Shown here: in pieces, positions 23,947 to 34,308 of the stretch | Layout of the letters: each line of letters starts with the position of its first letter | Numbering within the stretch: the stretch's first letter is position 1 | Notes under the pieces: model-generated | What the model was told of the DNA's origin: nothing | The model's input: the letters and a program-made list of their open reading frames with translations, nothing else | The model's database searches: none | Assembly (NCBI RefSeq): GCF_014654785.1 | Contig: NZ_BNBD01000002.1 | Coordinates: 682,001 to 746,000, forward strand | DNA: 64,000 nt | Reading direction: 5' to 3' | From: Streptomyces mashuensis | GTDB taxonomy: Bacteria; Actinomycetota; Actinomycetes; Streptomycetales; Streptomycetaceae | Translations under genes and position numbers: made by a program

Positions 23947-24959
23947 GAGGCGGCCCCGGCGAGCAGGGTGGTGATCTCGTCGTGCGTGGGCATCGCGGAG
24001 GAGCAGGCGAGGCGGGAGGCGACGAGGGCGCCGGCGGCGTTCGCGTACGTCAGGGTGCGCTCCAGGTCCCAGCCGGCCAGCAGCCCGTGGCAGAGCGCGC
24101 CGCCGAAGGCGTCCCCGGCGCCGAGGCCGTTGAGCACCTCGACGCGGACGGCCGGCACCTCGGCGGTGGTGCCGTCGCGGTGGACGGCCAGGACGCCCTC
24201 GGGCCCCTGTTTGACAACGGCGAGTTCGACGCCGGCGGCGAGCAGGGCGCGGGCCGCGGCGTGGGGGTCGCGTTCGCCGGTGGCGACCTCGCACTCGTCG
24301 GCGTTGCCGACGGCGACGGTGGCGTGGGCGAGCGCGGCGGCGTAGTGGGGGCGGGCGGCGGCCACGGCGGCGGGGCCGGTGCGGCCGCCGGCGCCCGAGG
24401 CACCGCCCTCGCCGCCCCAGAACACCGGCCGCCAGTCGAGGTCGAAGACGGTGGTGCCGGCCTTGGCGCGGGCTTGGAGCGCCGCGAGGGTGGCCGAGCG
24501 GCTGGGCTCCTCGCACAGGCCGGTGCCGGTGACCCAGAAGACGCGGGTGGCGCGGACCGCCGCGAAGTCCAGTTCCTCGGGGCGGATCTCCAGGTCGGGG
24601 GCCTTGGGCCGGCGGTAGAACCAGAGGGGGAAGTCGTCCGGCGGGTGGATCTCGCAGAACGTCAGCGGGGTGGGGTAGGCGGCGACGGGCGTCACCCAGC
24701 GGTCGTCGACGCCGAAGGCCCTCAGCTGGGCGTGCAGGTAACGGCCGAAGGGGTCGTCACCCGTACGGCTGACGAGCGCGGTGCGGCGGCCCAGGCGGGC
24801 GGCGGCGACGGCGACGTTCGCGGCCGACCCGCCGAGGAACTTCCCGAACGTGTCGGCCTCCTCCAGCGGCACCCCGGCCCGGAGCGGATACAGGTCCACT
24901 CCCAGCCGGCCCATGGTGATCAGGTCGTACGAACCGCCGGGACCGTCGTGACCGGCCAT
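23943..24959 (-). CDS. iolC: 5-dehydro-2-deoxygluconokinase
   Basis: A 338-aa PfkB/ribokinase-family sugar kinase. The N-terminal motif FGKFLGGSAANVAVAAARLG is at ~37-57, and the C-terminal anion hole/base is in EVLNGLGAGDAFGGALCHG (catalytic Asp). The start DLITMGRLGVDLYPLRAG is typical of IolC. It phosphorylates 2-deoxy-5-keto-gluconate ahead of aldol cleavage. It is the first gene of the leftward operon, opposite iolE. Confidence 0.92.
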   Translation of the reverse strand: MAGHDGPGGSYDLITMGRLGVDLYPLRAGVPLEEADTFGKFLGGSAANVAVAAARLGRRTALVSRTGDDPFGRYLHAQLRAFGVDDRWVTPVAAYPTPLTFCEIHPPDDFPLWFYRRPKAPDLEIRPEELDFAAVRATRVFWVTGTGLCEEPSRSATLAALQARAKAGTTVFDLDWRPVFWGGEGGASGAGGRTGPAAVAAARPHYAAALAHATVAVGNADECEVATGERDPHAAARALLAAGVELAVVKQGPEGVLAVHRDGTTAEVPAVRVEVLNGLGAGDAFGGALCHGLLAGWDLERTLTYANAAGALVASRLACSSAMPTHDEITTLLAGAAS

Positions 24960-25197
24960 GACACCCCCTCCGCGCTCGACGCCCCGGCGGGCCCGGGGCC
25001 GACGCCAGCAGGTCTAGCGGGGGCCGCGCCCCACTGTCAAGGATTTGTCCTTACATATTGACGTCGGGTGGGCGTTCTTGACGTGACGTCCGTATGTCAT
25101 GACGAAACCTTGACACCCTGTCGCCCGCTCGCGAAGCTACCGGCATCCGCAGAGCCCTTGCCCGGCCGACGCCGGCCGGCGAGAGGAGAGCCGCCGC
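24960..25197. promoter_or_regulatory. Divergent iol control region
   Basis: 238 bp between iolC and iolE. An inverted repeat AAGGATTTGTCCTT (25039-25052, 5-bp arms, 4-nt spacer) lies in an A/T-rich patch. TGACGTCCGTATGTCA (8-nt spacer) lies about 40 bp further right. Either could bind the inositol regulator, which in relatives is GntR- or LacI-type and is not encoded in this window. Confidence 0.5.
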
Positions 25198-26157
25198 ATG
25201 GACGCAGCCGCAGCAGCCGCCGCAGCCGCAGCCGCCCGCACTCCCCCCGGCCCGCGGCCCCCGGTCCTGGACCGCATCCGGGTCGGCTCCGCCCCGGACT
25301 CCTGGGGCGTCTGGTTCGCCGACGACCCGGCGCAGGTGCCCTGGCAGCGGTTCCTCGACGAGGTGGCCGACGCCGGCTACGAGTGGATCGAGCTCGGCCC
25401 GTACGGCTATCTGCCCACCGACCCCGCCCTGCTGCGCGACGAGACGGCCCGCCGCGGCCTCAAGGTCTCCGCCGGCACCGTCTTCACCGCCCTGCACCGC
25501 GGGCCCGCGGTCTGGGACGCCACCTGGGCCCAGGTGGCGCGCGTGGCCGCGCTGACCCGGGCCATGGGCGCGGAGCACCTCGTCGTCATCCCCGCCTTCT
25601 GGCGCGACGACCGGACCGCCGAGGTCCTGGAAGACCGGGAACTGACCGCCGCACAGTGGCGGGAGCTCGCCCGCGGCACCGAGCGGCTGGCCCGGCAGGT
25701 GCGCGACGCCTTCGGGCTCGGCATCGCCGTCCACCCGCACGCCGACACCCACATCGACACCGAGGAGCACGTCACGCGCTTCCTCGACGCCACCGACGCC
25801 GGCCTGGTCGACCTCTGCCTGGACACCGGGCACTACGCCTACTGCGGCGGCGACAGCGTGCAGCTCCTGCGCACCTACGGCGAACGCATCGGCTACCTGC
25901 ACCTCAAGCAGGTGGACCCCGCCGTGCTCGCCGGCGTCGTCGAGCACGGCACGCCCTTCGGGCCGGCCGTCGCGCAGGGCGTGATGTGCGAACCGCCCAC
26001 CGGCGTACCGCCGCTGGAACCCGTCCTGTCCGCCGCCCAGGAGCTGGGCGTGGACCTGTTCGCCATCGTCGAGCAGGACATGTACCCCTGCGCGCCCGAC
26101 GCACCGCTGCCCATCGCCCGGCGCACCCGCGCCTTCCTGCGCTCCTGCGGCGCCTGA
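25198..26157 (+). CDS. iolE: Inosose dehydratase/isomerase-like TIM barrel
   Basis: 319 aa, AP-endonuclease-2 type TIM barrel. After an Ala-rich leader it reads [20 protein letters not shown], the family hallmark. Metal ligands are visible in [35 protein letters not shown] and HLKQVDP. IolE removes water from scyllo-inosose to give the dione used by IolD. IolI, an inosose isomerase, is closely related, so the exact step is less certain than the pathway. The start has AGGAGAG 8 nt upstream. It leads the rightward operon. Confidence 0.85.
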   Translation: MDAAAAAAAAAAARTPPGPRPPVLDRIRVGSAPDSWGVWFADDPAQVPWQRFLDEVADAGYEWIELGPYGYLPTDPALLRDETARRGLKVSAGTVFTALHRGPAVWDATWAQVARVAALTRAMGAEHLVVIPAFWRDDRTAEVLEDRELTAAQWRELARGTERLARQVRDAFGLGIAVHPHADTHIDTEEHVTRFLDATDAGLVDLCLDTGHYAYCGGDSVQLLRTYGERIGYLHLKQVDPAVLAGVVEHGTPFGPAVAQGVMCEPPTGVPPLEPVLSAAQELGVDLFAIVEQDMYPCAPDAPLPIARRTRAFLRSCGA

Positions 26158-26209
26158 ACCGTCCGGGCCCTCCGGCCTTCCGGACCTTTTCGAGGGAGAG
26201 AGCACAGCC

Positions 26210-27271
26210 ATGACGCGACAGGACGCCCCGGACCTCCTCGGCGTGGCCGTCGTCGGCGCGGGACGCATGGGCGCGGACCACGTACGGCGCATCGAACGGG
26301 TGATCAGCGGGGCGCGGGTCGTGGCCGTCGCCGACGTGGACGAGGAACGGGCCCGGGCCGCGGCGGCCCTGGCCGGCGGCTGCTCCGCACACACCGCTCC
26401 CGAGGCGGCCATGGGGGCGCCGGGCGTGGACGCCGTGCTGATCGCCTCCCCCGGGCCCGCGCACGAGGCGACGCTGCTGGAGGCGCTCGCCCGCGACGTG
26501 CCCGTGCTGTGCGAGAAGCCGCTCACCCCGGACGCCGCCTCGGCGCTGCGCGTGGTCGAGGCGGAGGCACGGCTGGGGCACCGCCGGGTCCAGGTGGGGT
26601 TCATGCGCCGGTACGACCCGGAGTACGGGCGGCTCAGGGCCCTGCTCACGGGCGGCGGGCTGGGCCGGGCGCTGATGCTGCACTGCGTGCACCGCAACGC
26701 CGCCACCCCGCCCGGCTACACCGCCCCCATGATGATCAGCGATTCGGTGGTGCACGAGATCGACACGGCCCGCTGGCTGCTGGACCAGGAGATCGCCGCG
26801 GTGCAGGTGGTGCGGCCGGCGCCGTCGGGGACGGCGCCGGAGGGGCTGGACGACCCGCAGCTGGTGCTGCTGGAGACGGCGGGCGGCGTGGTCGTGGACG
26901 TGGAGATCTTCGTCAACTGCGGCTTCGGCTACCAGGTGCGGTGCGAGGTCGTGGGCGAGCGCGGCACGGCCCGGGTGGGCGACGACCACGGGCCCTTCGT
27001 GAACGCCGCGGGCCGCTGGGGCGGGGCGATCCCCGCCGACTTCCGGGTGCGCTTCGAGGAGGCGTACGACCGCGAGGTGCAGGCATGGGTGGACGCCACG
27101 CGGCGCGGGGACACCACGGGGCCGGGCGCCTGGGACGGCTACGCGGCGGCCGCGGTCTGTGAGGCGGCCCTGCAAGCCCAGGCGACGGGCGGGCGTACGC
27201 GGGTGGAGATGGCCCCGCGGCCGGCGCTGTACGGGGCGGAGAAGGACGGCGGCGGGAGGGCGGACGGATGA
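26210..27271 (+). CDS. iolG: Inositol 2-dehydrogenase-like Gfo/Idh/MocA oxidoreductase
   Basis: 353 aa. It has the NAD-binding [17 protein letters not shown] at the N-terminus, the family motif CEKPLT with catalytic Lys, and [10 protein letters not shown] with catalytic His. The substrate end contains [13 protein letters not shown] and [19 protein letters not shown], typical of IolG. The enzyme oxidises myo-inositol to 2-keto-inositol with NAD, the entry reaction of the pathway. The stop is overlapped by the next start (ATGA, 27268), so the two dehydrogenases are cotranslated. Confidence 0.88.
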   Translation: MTRQDAPDLLGVAVVGAGRMGADHVRRIERVISGARVVAVADVDEERARAAAALAGGCSAHTAPEAAMGAPGVDAVLIASPGPAHEATLLEALARDVPVLCEKPLTPDAASALRVVEAEARLGHRRVQVGFMRRYDPEYGRLRALLTGGGLGRALMLHCVHRNAATPPGYTAPMMISDSVVHEIDTARWLLDQEIAAVQVVRPAPSGTAPEGLDDPQLVLLETAGGVVVDVEIFVNCGFGYQVRCEVVGERGTARVGDDHGPFVNAAGRWGGAIPADFRVRFEEAYDREVQAWVDATRRGDTTGPGAWDGYAAAAVCEAALQAQATGGRTRVEMAPRPALYGAEKDGGGRADG

Positions 27272-28308
27272 CCCGGGGAGCAGGCGGCACGGGCGGGGCC
27301 GGGCTGCGGGTCGGGGTGCTCGGGGCCGGGCGGATGGGGGCGTTCCACGCGGCGGCCCTCGCCCGGACGGAGGGCGTGGCGGAGCTCGTGGTCGCGGACG
27401 CCGACCCCGCGCGGGCGGCCGCCGTGGCCGCGGCCGTGGGCGCCGGTACGGCCGCCTCGGCGGGCGAGCTGCTGCACGCCCGGGGCGTGGACGCCGTCGT
27501 CATCGCGACCGCCACCGCCTCCCACGCGGAGCTGATCGTGCGGGCGGCGCGGGCCGGGCTGCCGGCGTTCTGCGAGAAGCCGGTGGCGCTGAGCCTGCCG
27601 GGGACCGTGGCCGCGCTGCGCGAGGTGGAGGCGGCGGGGACGCTGCTGCAGATCGGCTTCCAGCGCCGCTTCGACCCGGGTTTCCGGGCCGCGCGCGAGG
27701 CCCTGCGGTCGGGCGCACTGGGCCGGGTGCACACCATCCGGTGCGTGACCTCCGACCCGGCGCCCCCGCCGCCCGCGTTCCTTCCCCACTCGGGCGGCCT
27801 GATCCGCGACTGCATGGTGCACGACTTCGACACGGTGCGGTGGCTGACGGGGCGTGAGGTGGTGGAGGTGTACGCCCGCGGGTCGGACGCGGGCCCGGCG
27901 TTCTTCCGCGAGGCGGGCGACGTGGCCACCGCCGTGGCCCTGCTCACGCTCGACGACGGCACGCTCGTCACGGCGACCGCCACGCGCTGCAACGGCGCCG
28001 GGTACGACGTCCGCACCGAGCTGTCCGGCGACCGGGACCAGTGGGTGGTGGGGCTGGACGAGCGGTCCCCGATGACCTCGGCCGAGCCGGGCGGCCCGGC
28101 GGCACCCGCCCGGCCGTGGCCGGGCTTCCTGGAGCGGTTCGAGGGCGCGTACCGGGCCGAGCTGGCCGCGTTCGTGGCGGCCGTGGCGCGCGGCGAGACG
28201 ACGGGGCCCTGCCCGGGCGCGGAGGGGCTGCGCGCGCTGCACGTGGCCGAGGCGTGCGAGCGGTCCCGCCGCGAGGACCGACCGGTCCGGCTGGCGGAAA
28301 CGGGCTGA
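27268..28308 (+). CDS. Second Gfo/Idh/MocA dehydrogenase, scyllo-inositol-type candidate
   Basis: 346 aa of the same family as the gene before it. It has [40 protein letters not shown] and [17 protein letters not shown]. It clearly differs in the substrate half, so it is not a recent duplicate. In B. subtilis, IolX and IolW act on scyllo-inositol beside IolG on myo-inositol, which suggests that role here; this is inference from context. It ends the rightward iol operon. Confidence 0.82.
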   Translation: MTRGAGGTGGAGLRVGVLGAGRMGAFHAAALARTEGVAELVVADADPARAAAVAAAVGAGTAASAGELLHARGVDAVVIATATASHAELIVRAARAGLPAFCEKPVALSLPGTVAALREVEAAGTLLQIGFQRRFDPGFRAAREALRSGALGRVHTIRCVTSDPAPPPPAFLPHSGGLIRDCMVHDFDTVRWLTGREVVEVYARGSDAGPAFFREAGDVATAVALLTLDDGTLVTATATRCNGAGYDVRTELSGDRDQWVVGLDERSPMTSAEPGGPAAPARPWPGFLERFEGAYRAELAAFVAAVARGETTGPCPGAEGLRALHVAEACERSRREDRPVRLAETG

Positions 28309-28521
28309 GACGGGCTGGGGCAGGCGCTGCGCGCGCGGCGGTGTCACGCACGTGTAACGGACGTCACACCGGCGCCCTGTTTCCGTCACAGCGCGGGACG
28401 CCCCTGCACGGGTCGTCACTCTCCGTCGTTCACCCCGGCAGGGTGAACGACGACAGGCCGCGCCGCGGCTCCCCCCACGGAACCCCTTCCGTGGCCGCGG
28501 CACGGCGGAGAGGCGCGTGAG

Positions 28522-28725
28522 ATGACCGACCGTCGGCTCTGGTCCTACAAGGAGATCGCGGCCCACCTGGGGGTGCAGCCCGACACCGTCCGCTCCTACC
28601 GCAAGCACGGAATGCTCCCGCAGCCGGACCTGACCGAGAACGGCAGGCCCTACTGGTTCGCCGACACCATCCGGCTCTGGGTCGCCTCCCGTCCGGGCAA
28701 CCGGGCGCGGAAGGCGAGAACCTGA
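28522..28725 (+). CDS. Small MerR/excisionase-like HTH protein
   Basis: 67 aa. It has the winged-helix start LWSYKEIAAHLGVQPDTVRS, then YRKHGMLPQPD and a YWFADTIRLWVASRPG tail. This is the HTH_17-type DNA-binding domain found in phage excisionases and many small actinobacterial proteins. There is no effector domain. No integrase or other mobile genes are beside it, so a chromosomal regulator is more likely than an excisionase. Its targets are unknown. Confidence 0.8.
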   Translation: MTDRRLWSYKEIAAHLGVQPDTVRSYRKHGMLPQPDLTENGRPYWFADTIRLWVASRPGNRARKART

Positions 28726-28756
28726 CGTCCACCCCTGCCCGCACACCCCCTGGGTA

Positions 28757-28771
28757 TACCCCCAGGGGGTA
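28757..28771. promoter_or_regulatory. CsoR-type copper operator
   Basis: TACCCCCAGGGGGTA is a perfect 15-bp palindrome about a central A. It lies 75 bp upstream of the copper chaperone start. CsoR repressors of actinomycetes bind GC palindromes of this kind and are released by Cu(I). The csoR gene is not in the window. Confidence 0.75.
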
Positions 28772-28845
28772 AGCTGCTTCCCTGGCGGTCGTCAGCGGAG
28801 CGCAGCAAGCGCCCGCTACGTCACACACGTTCGAGGAGTACGCCC

Positions 28846-29058
28846 ATGAGCACCACCGTCTACCAGGTGACCGGCATGACCTGCGGCCACTGCGAGTCCG
28901 CGGTCACCAGCGAGCTCTCCGCGCTGGAGGGCGTGACCTCGGTGCAGGCGGTGGCGGCCACCGGTCTGGTGACCGTCACCTCGGCCGCGCCGCTGGACGA
29001 CGAGGCGGTCCGCGCGGCGGTGGACGAGGCCGGCTACGAGCTCGCCGGCCGCGCCTGA
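28846..29058 (+). CDS. copZ: Copper chaperone, heavy-metal-associated domain (CopZ)
   Basis: 70 aa, a single HMA domain with ferredoxin-like fold. The Cu(I)-binding loop GMTCGHC is at residues ~10-16. The C-terminal VDEAGYEL closes the fold. CopZ carries Cu(I) to a CopA-type P-ATPase, which is not encoded here. The operator palindrome upstream implies copper induction. Confidence 0.92.
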   Translation: MSTTVYQVTGMTCGHCESAVTSELSALEGVTSVQAVAATGLVTVTSAAPLDDEAVRAAVDEAGYELAGRA

Positions 29059-29336
29059 GCCGCACTCCGCAACGGAGACCTAGATCACAGCGATTGGCGG
29101 GTAACCATCGCGGGGGGTCGTGGGTCTAACCGGGCAGTGCTGGATCGTCTTGGGGGACGGACCGGCCACGCGTGGCCGGGACGGCGTACCCGGGGAGCTT
29201 TGAGCGGCCCTCCCGTATGTACGCGTCCCGGCAGGTCGCGTCCAGCAGCTCCCGGCCGGATCCCGTGGGGGGAATCCGCCGGGGCGGGAAAGCGCCTCGC
29301 TCCGACCCGTGGGGGGATCGGAGTCGGGGCGCTTTT
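29059..29336 (+). ncRNA. Candidate small RNA between copZ and citrate synthase
   Basis: 280 bp without ORF. It contains an 18-bp perfect palindrome, CCGGCCACGCGTGGCCGG (29162-29179), and ends in a strong rightward terminator whose AAAGCGCC arm pairs with GGCGCTTT. The copZ stop is about 230 bp before that terminator, so it either ends a long copZ tail or belongs to a separate RNA. I recall an sRNA reported close to the citrate synthase gene of S. coelicolor (scr2736); identity here is not checked. Confidence 0.4.
29289..29335 (+). terminator. Rho-independent terminator, plus strand
   Basis: Arms AAAGCGCC-TCG-CTCCGA and TCGGAG-TCGG-GGCGCTTTT (with a small bulge) flank a 12-nt G-rich loop, and four T residues end the structure. 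Confidence 0.8.
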
Positions 29337-29410
29337 CACATGCACCCTGCACCTACTTGTCCGCCCTCCGGACGGCCCCGGACGATCCCGTGACGATCCC
29401 GGAACGGCGC

Positions 29411-29444
29411 GAGGCGCCCCGCACCTTCCGGTGCGGGGCGCCTC
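29411..29444 (-). terminator. Hairpin terminator of citrate synthase
   Basis: A 15-bp perfect stem, GAGGCGCCCCGCACC / GGTGCGGGGCGCCTC, around a 4-nt loop, 26 bp past the citA stop. It has no T run, as is common for streptomycete hairpin terminators. Confidence 0.8.
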
Positions 29445-29469
29445 GTACGGTCTGCGGGGCGGGCGCGCG

Positions 29470-30759
<1,290 letters not shown>

Positions 30760-30928
30760 GTCATCCCTCACCGACGTTGTGCCTCTTCTTCGAGGTGCCC
30801 TGACTACCCCTACCTTCCCCCATTTGGACGATCAACGTGCACTCGGGGTCGGCCATAGGGCCTACCGGCGGCACTCAGTGCCGCTCGGCCTGGCCATCCT
30901 GCCCCCTTCGCCCGGATTGGTAAACCGT

Positions 30929-33172
30929 TCAGAGACGAACACCACCTCCACCACCCCCGCGCACGCCCCCCGCCAGCCGGTGGTCCAGAGCCGTGCAGCG
31001 CCGTCCGGCGGACACCGTCCGCACCGCCTGCCCCAGCGCCCGCCGGGACCCCACCAGCACCACCAGCCGTTTGGCCCTGGTCACGGCGGTGTAGAGGAGG
31101 TTGCGCTGGAGCATCATCCACGCACCCGTGGTGACCGGGATCACCACGGCGGGGTACTCGCTGCCCTGCGAGCGGTGGATGGTCACCGCATAGGCATGGG
31201 CCAGCTCGTCCAGCTCGGCGAAGTCGTACCCCACCTCCTCGTCCTCGTCGGTGAGCACCGTCAGCCGCTGCTCCACCTCGTCCAGCCCGGTGACGACGCC
31301 GACCGTGCCGTTGAAGACGCCGTTCCGGCCCTTCTCGTAGTTGTTGCGGACCTGGGTGACCTTGTCCCCCACCCGGAAGACGCGCCCGCCGAAGCGCCGC
31401 TCGGGCAGGTCCGGCCGGGCCGGGGTGATGGCCTGCTGGAGCAGGCCGTTGAGGGTGCCCGCACCGGCCGGGCCCCGGTGCATCGGCGCCAGCACCTGCA
31501 CGTCCCGGCGGGGGTCCAGGCCGAACTTCGCGGGGATGCGCCGCGCCGCCACGTCCACCGTCAGCCGCCCGGCCTCCTCGGTGTCCTCCTCGACGAAGAG
31601 GAAGAAGTCCGCCATGCCCTGCGTGACCGGCGGCACCCCGTTGTTGATGCGGTGGGCGTTGGTCACCACGCCCGACTGCTGCGCCTGCCGGAAGATCCGG
31701 GTCAGCCGGACGGCCGGCACCGGGCTGCCCGGCGCCAGCAGGTCCCTCAGCACCTCTCCGGCGCCCACCGACGGCAGCTGGTCCACGTCCCCCACGAGCA
31801 GCAGGTGCGCCCCCGGCGGCACCGCCTTGACCAGCTTGTTCGCCAGCAGCAGATCCAGCATCGACGCCTCGTCCACGACCACCAGGTCGGCGTCCAGCGG
31901 CCGGTCGGCGTCGTAGGCGGCATCACCGCCCGGCTTGAGCTCCAGCAGCCGGTGCACCGTGGACGCCTCGGCGCCGGTGAGCTCCGCCAGCCGCTTGGCG
32001 GCCCGGCCGGTGGGCGCCGCCAGCACCACCCGGGCCTTCCTGGCCCGCGCCAGCTCCACCACCGAGCGGACGGTGAAGGACTTGCCGCAGCCCGGCCCGC
32101 CGGTGAGCACCGCGACCCGGCTGGTGAGCGCCAGCCGCACCGCGTCCCGCTGCTCCGGGGCCAGCTCCGCGCCCGTCCGCCCGGCGAGCCAGCCCAGCGC
32201 CCGCTCCCAGTCGGTGTCCGCGAAGGCCGCCAGCCGGTCCTCCTCCGCCCGCAGCAGCCGGGTCAGCCGGCCGGCCAGCGACAGCTCCGCCCGGTGGAAG
32301 GGGGTGAGGTAGACGGCGGTGACCGGCTCCCCGCCGTCGGGCCCGGGGACGCTCTCCCGGACCACCCCGCCCTCCTCCTCCGCGGCGAGCCCGGCCAGGC
32401 AGTCGATGACCAGACCGGTGTCGACCTGGAGCAACTTCACCGCATCCGCGATCAGTTGCTCCTCCGGCAGGAAGCAGTGCCCCTGGTCGGCCGACTGCGA
32501 CAGGGCGTGCCGCAGCCCGGCCTTGACGCGCTCCGGGCTGTCGTGCGGGATGCCCACCGCCTGGGCGATGCGGTCGGCGGTGAGGAAGCCGATGCCCCAC
32601 ACGTCGGCCGCCAGCCGGTAGGGCTCCTGACGGACGACCGAGACGGACGCGTCGCCGTACTGCTTGTAGATGCGGACGGCGATGGAGGTGGAGACTCCCA
32701 CGCCCTGGAGGAAGACCATCACCTCCTTGATGGCCTTCTGCTCCTCCCACGCCGCACCGATCGACTTCGTCCGCTTGGGGCCCAGGCCCGGCACCTCGAT
32801 CAGGCGCTCGGGGCTCTGCTCGATGACGTCGAGCGTGTCGGTGCCGAAGTGGCTCACGATGCGGTCGGCGATGCGCGGCCCGATGCCCTTGATCAGGCCC
32901 GAGCCCAGGTAGCGGCGGATGCCCTGGATGGTGGCGGGCAGGACCGTCGTGTAGTTCTCGCAGAGGAACTGGCGGCCGTACTGCGGGTGGGAGCCCCAGC
33001 GCCCCTCCATGCGCAGCGACTCGCCCGGCTGGGCGCCCAGCAGTGCCCCGACGACCGTGAGCAGGTCGCCGCCGCCGCGCCCGGTGTCGACGCGGGCGAC
33101 CGTGTAGCCGCTCTCCTCGTTGGTGTAGGTGATCCGCTCCAGGACCCCTTCGACCACAGCCCTTTGCACCAT
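30929..33172 (-). CDS. recD2: RecD2-type ATP-dependent helicase
   Basis: 747 aa, superfamily 1B 5'-3' helicase. The N-terminal OB/HhH region includes GIGPRIADRIVSHFG and EVPGLGPKRT. The motor has TGGPGCGKSFT (Walker A), VVVDEASMLD (motif II), LLVGDVDQLPSVGAGEVL and LTRIFRQA. Motif VI lies in YAVTIHRSQGSEYPAV and LYTAVTRAK. RecD2 proteins act without RecBC in DNA repair. The tail beyond ~720 is Gly-rich. It is divergent from the TIM-barrel gene at 33502. Confidence 0.92.
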   Translation of the reverse strand: MVQRAVVEGVLERITYTNEESGYTVARVDTGRGGGDLLTVVGALLGAQPGESLRMEGRWGSHPQYGRQFLCENYTTVLPATIQGIRRYLGSGLIKGIGPRIADRIVSHFGTDTLDVIEQSPERLIEVPGLGPKRTKSIGAAWEEQKAIKEVMVFLQGVGVSTSIAVRIYKQYGDASVSVVRQEPYRLAADVWGIGFLTADRIAQAVGIPHDSPERVKAGLRHALSQSADQGHCFLPEEQLIADAVKLLQVDTGLVIDCLAGLAAEEEGGVVRESVPGPDGGEPVTAVYLTPFHRAELSLAGRLTRLLRAEEDRLAAFADTDWERALGWLAGRTGAELAPEQRDAVRLALTSRVAVLTGGPGCGKSFTVRSVVELARARKARVVLAAPTGRAAKRLAELTGAEASTVHRLLELKPGGDAAYDADRPLDADLVVVDEASMLDLLLANKLVKAVPPGAHLLLVGDVDQLPSVGAGEVLRDLLAPGSPVPAVRLTRIFRQAQQSGVVTNAHRINNGVPPVTQGMADFFLFVEEDTEEAGRLTVDVAARRIPAKFGLDPRRDVQVLAPMHRGPAGAGTLNGLLQQAITPARPDLPERRFGGRVFRVGDKVTQVRNNYEKGRNGVFNGTVGVVTGLDEVEQRLTVLTDEDEEVGYDFAELDELAHAYAVTIHRSQGSEYPAVVIPVTTGAWMMLQRNLLYTAVTRAKRLVVLVGSRRALGQAVRTVSAGRRCTALDHRLAGGVRGGGGGGVRL

Positions 33173-33501
33173 GCCCGAACGGTACCGCCGGGCCCCGACA
33201 GGGCGTTCGGGCCTGTGGAAAACCTTCGTTCCGCTTCATGCGGAGCCGGGGCCCGGATGCGATTCGAGGGGCCCGGTCCGACGACCGGGCCCCTCGGTTC
33301 CCCCCTGTCGGCCTCCTCCGAATCCCCCCGGATTCCCCCCTCGGGAGGTCCGACGCCAACTACGACCCACCACGGCCGTCCAGGGTTGCAGGGAATCCGA
33401 GCTGTTATCGTTCCGTTACTTACTGTAGGGAACACGTTTTCGCAGGGACGTTTCACTCCTCCCGCGGGCATGTCCCGCACCCGGGAGGGAACCGGTGGGT
33501 C
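33173..33501. other. Divergent region with unexplained perfect hairpin and G-runs
   Basis: 329 bp between recD2 and the isomerase. A 13-bp perfect stem, GAGGGGCCCGGTC / GACCGGGCCCCTC, with loop CGAC lies at 33266-33295. The minus strand of 33300-33345 has three G6 runs that could fold into a quadruplex. GGTCCGACG occurs twice (33275 and 33348). A terminator-like stem is out of place between divergent genes; see findings. Confidence 0.5.
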
Positions 33502-34308
33502 ATGAAACTGGCGTTCTCCACCCTCGGTGTCCCCGGCCTCCCCGTCCCCGACGTGGCGCGGCTCGCCACGGCCCACGGCTACGACGGCGTGGAGCTGCGC
33601 GCCCATCCGGAGGAGCCCCTCCACCCCGGCACCGGCCCCGCCGAACGCGCTGCCGCCGTCCGCGAGTTCGAGGCCGCCGGCGTGTCCGTGCTGGCCGTCG
33701 CCGGGTACGCCCGGGTGGCCGCCGCCGGGCCCGACGAACCCGTCCTGGACGAGCTCGCCGGCCTGGTCCGGCTCGCCGCCGACCTGGGCGCCCCGTACGT
33801 CCGCGTCTTCCCCGGCGGTGGCTCCCGCCCCGCCGCCGAGGCGGACGCCGACGCCGCGCGCCGGCTGGGCGCCGTGGCCCCGCTCGCCGCCGACGCCGGC
33901 GTCCACGTGCTGCTGGAGACCCACGACTCGCACCGCCGGGCCCAGGACGTGGTCCGCGTCCTGGGCCCGGTCGGCCACCACCACGTCGGCGCGCTGTGGG
34001 ACGTGCTGCACACCTGGCTCGGCGGCGAGGAACCGGCCGTCAGCTTCCCCGCCCTCGCCCCCCATCTGGGCTACGTCCAGGTCAAGGACGTCGCCTCGGC
34101 CGAGGACACCGCGCCGCTGCCGCTGGGCTCCGGCGTCCTGCCCCTCGGCGCCTGCGTGGGCGCGCTCAGCCGGTCCGGCTGGAACGGCTGGCTGTGCTGG
34201 GAGTACGAGAAACGCTGGCACCCGCACGCGGCCGACTTCCCGCAACTGGCGGGACCGGGAGCGGAGTACCTGCGCGGCCTCGCCGCGGCCGCCCCGCGAA
34301 CGACGTGA
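33502..34308 (+). CDS. Sugar-phosphate isomerase/epimerase-like TIM barrel
   Basis: 268 aa, AP-endonuclease-2 superfamily. It begins MKLAFSTLGVPGLPVPDVAR and contains GYDGVELRAH, VLLETHDSHRRAQ, VGALWDVLHTWLGG, VQVKDV and GWNGWLCWEYEKRW. The ligand positions (Glu, His, Asp, His, Glu) fit a metal-dependent isomerase. The substrate is not predictable. The last 143 bp overlap the opposite-strand EamA gene. Confidence 0.85.
   Translation: MKLAFSTLGVPGLPVPDVARLATAHGYDGVELRAHPEEPLHPGTGPAERAAAVREFEAAGVSVLAVAGYARVAAAGPDEPVLDELAGLVRLAADLGAPYVRVFPGGGSRPAAEADADAARRLGAVAPLAADAGVHVLLETHDSHRRAQDVVRVLGPVGHHHVGALWDVLHTWLGGEEPAVSFPALAPHLGYVQVKDVASAEDTAPLPLGSGVLPLGACVGALSRSGWNGWLCWEYEKRWHPHAADFPQLAGPGAEYLRGLAAAAPRTT

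Noticed and set aside
28522-28725. Excisionase of an integrated element
   Set aside because: No integrase, att repeats or phage genes nearby; treated as a small HTH regulator.
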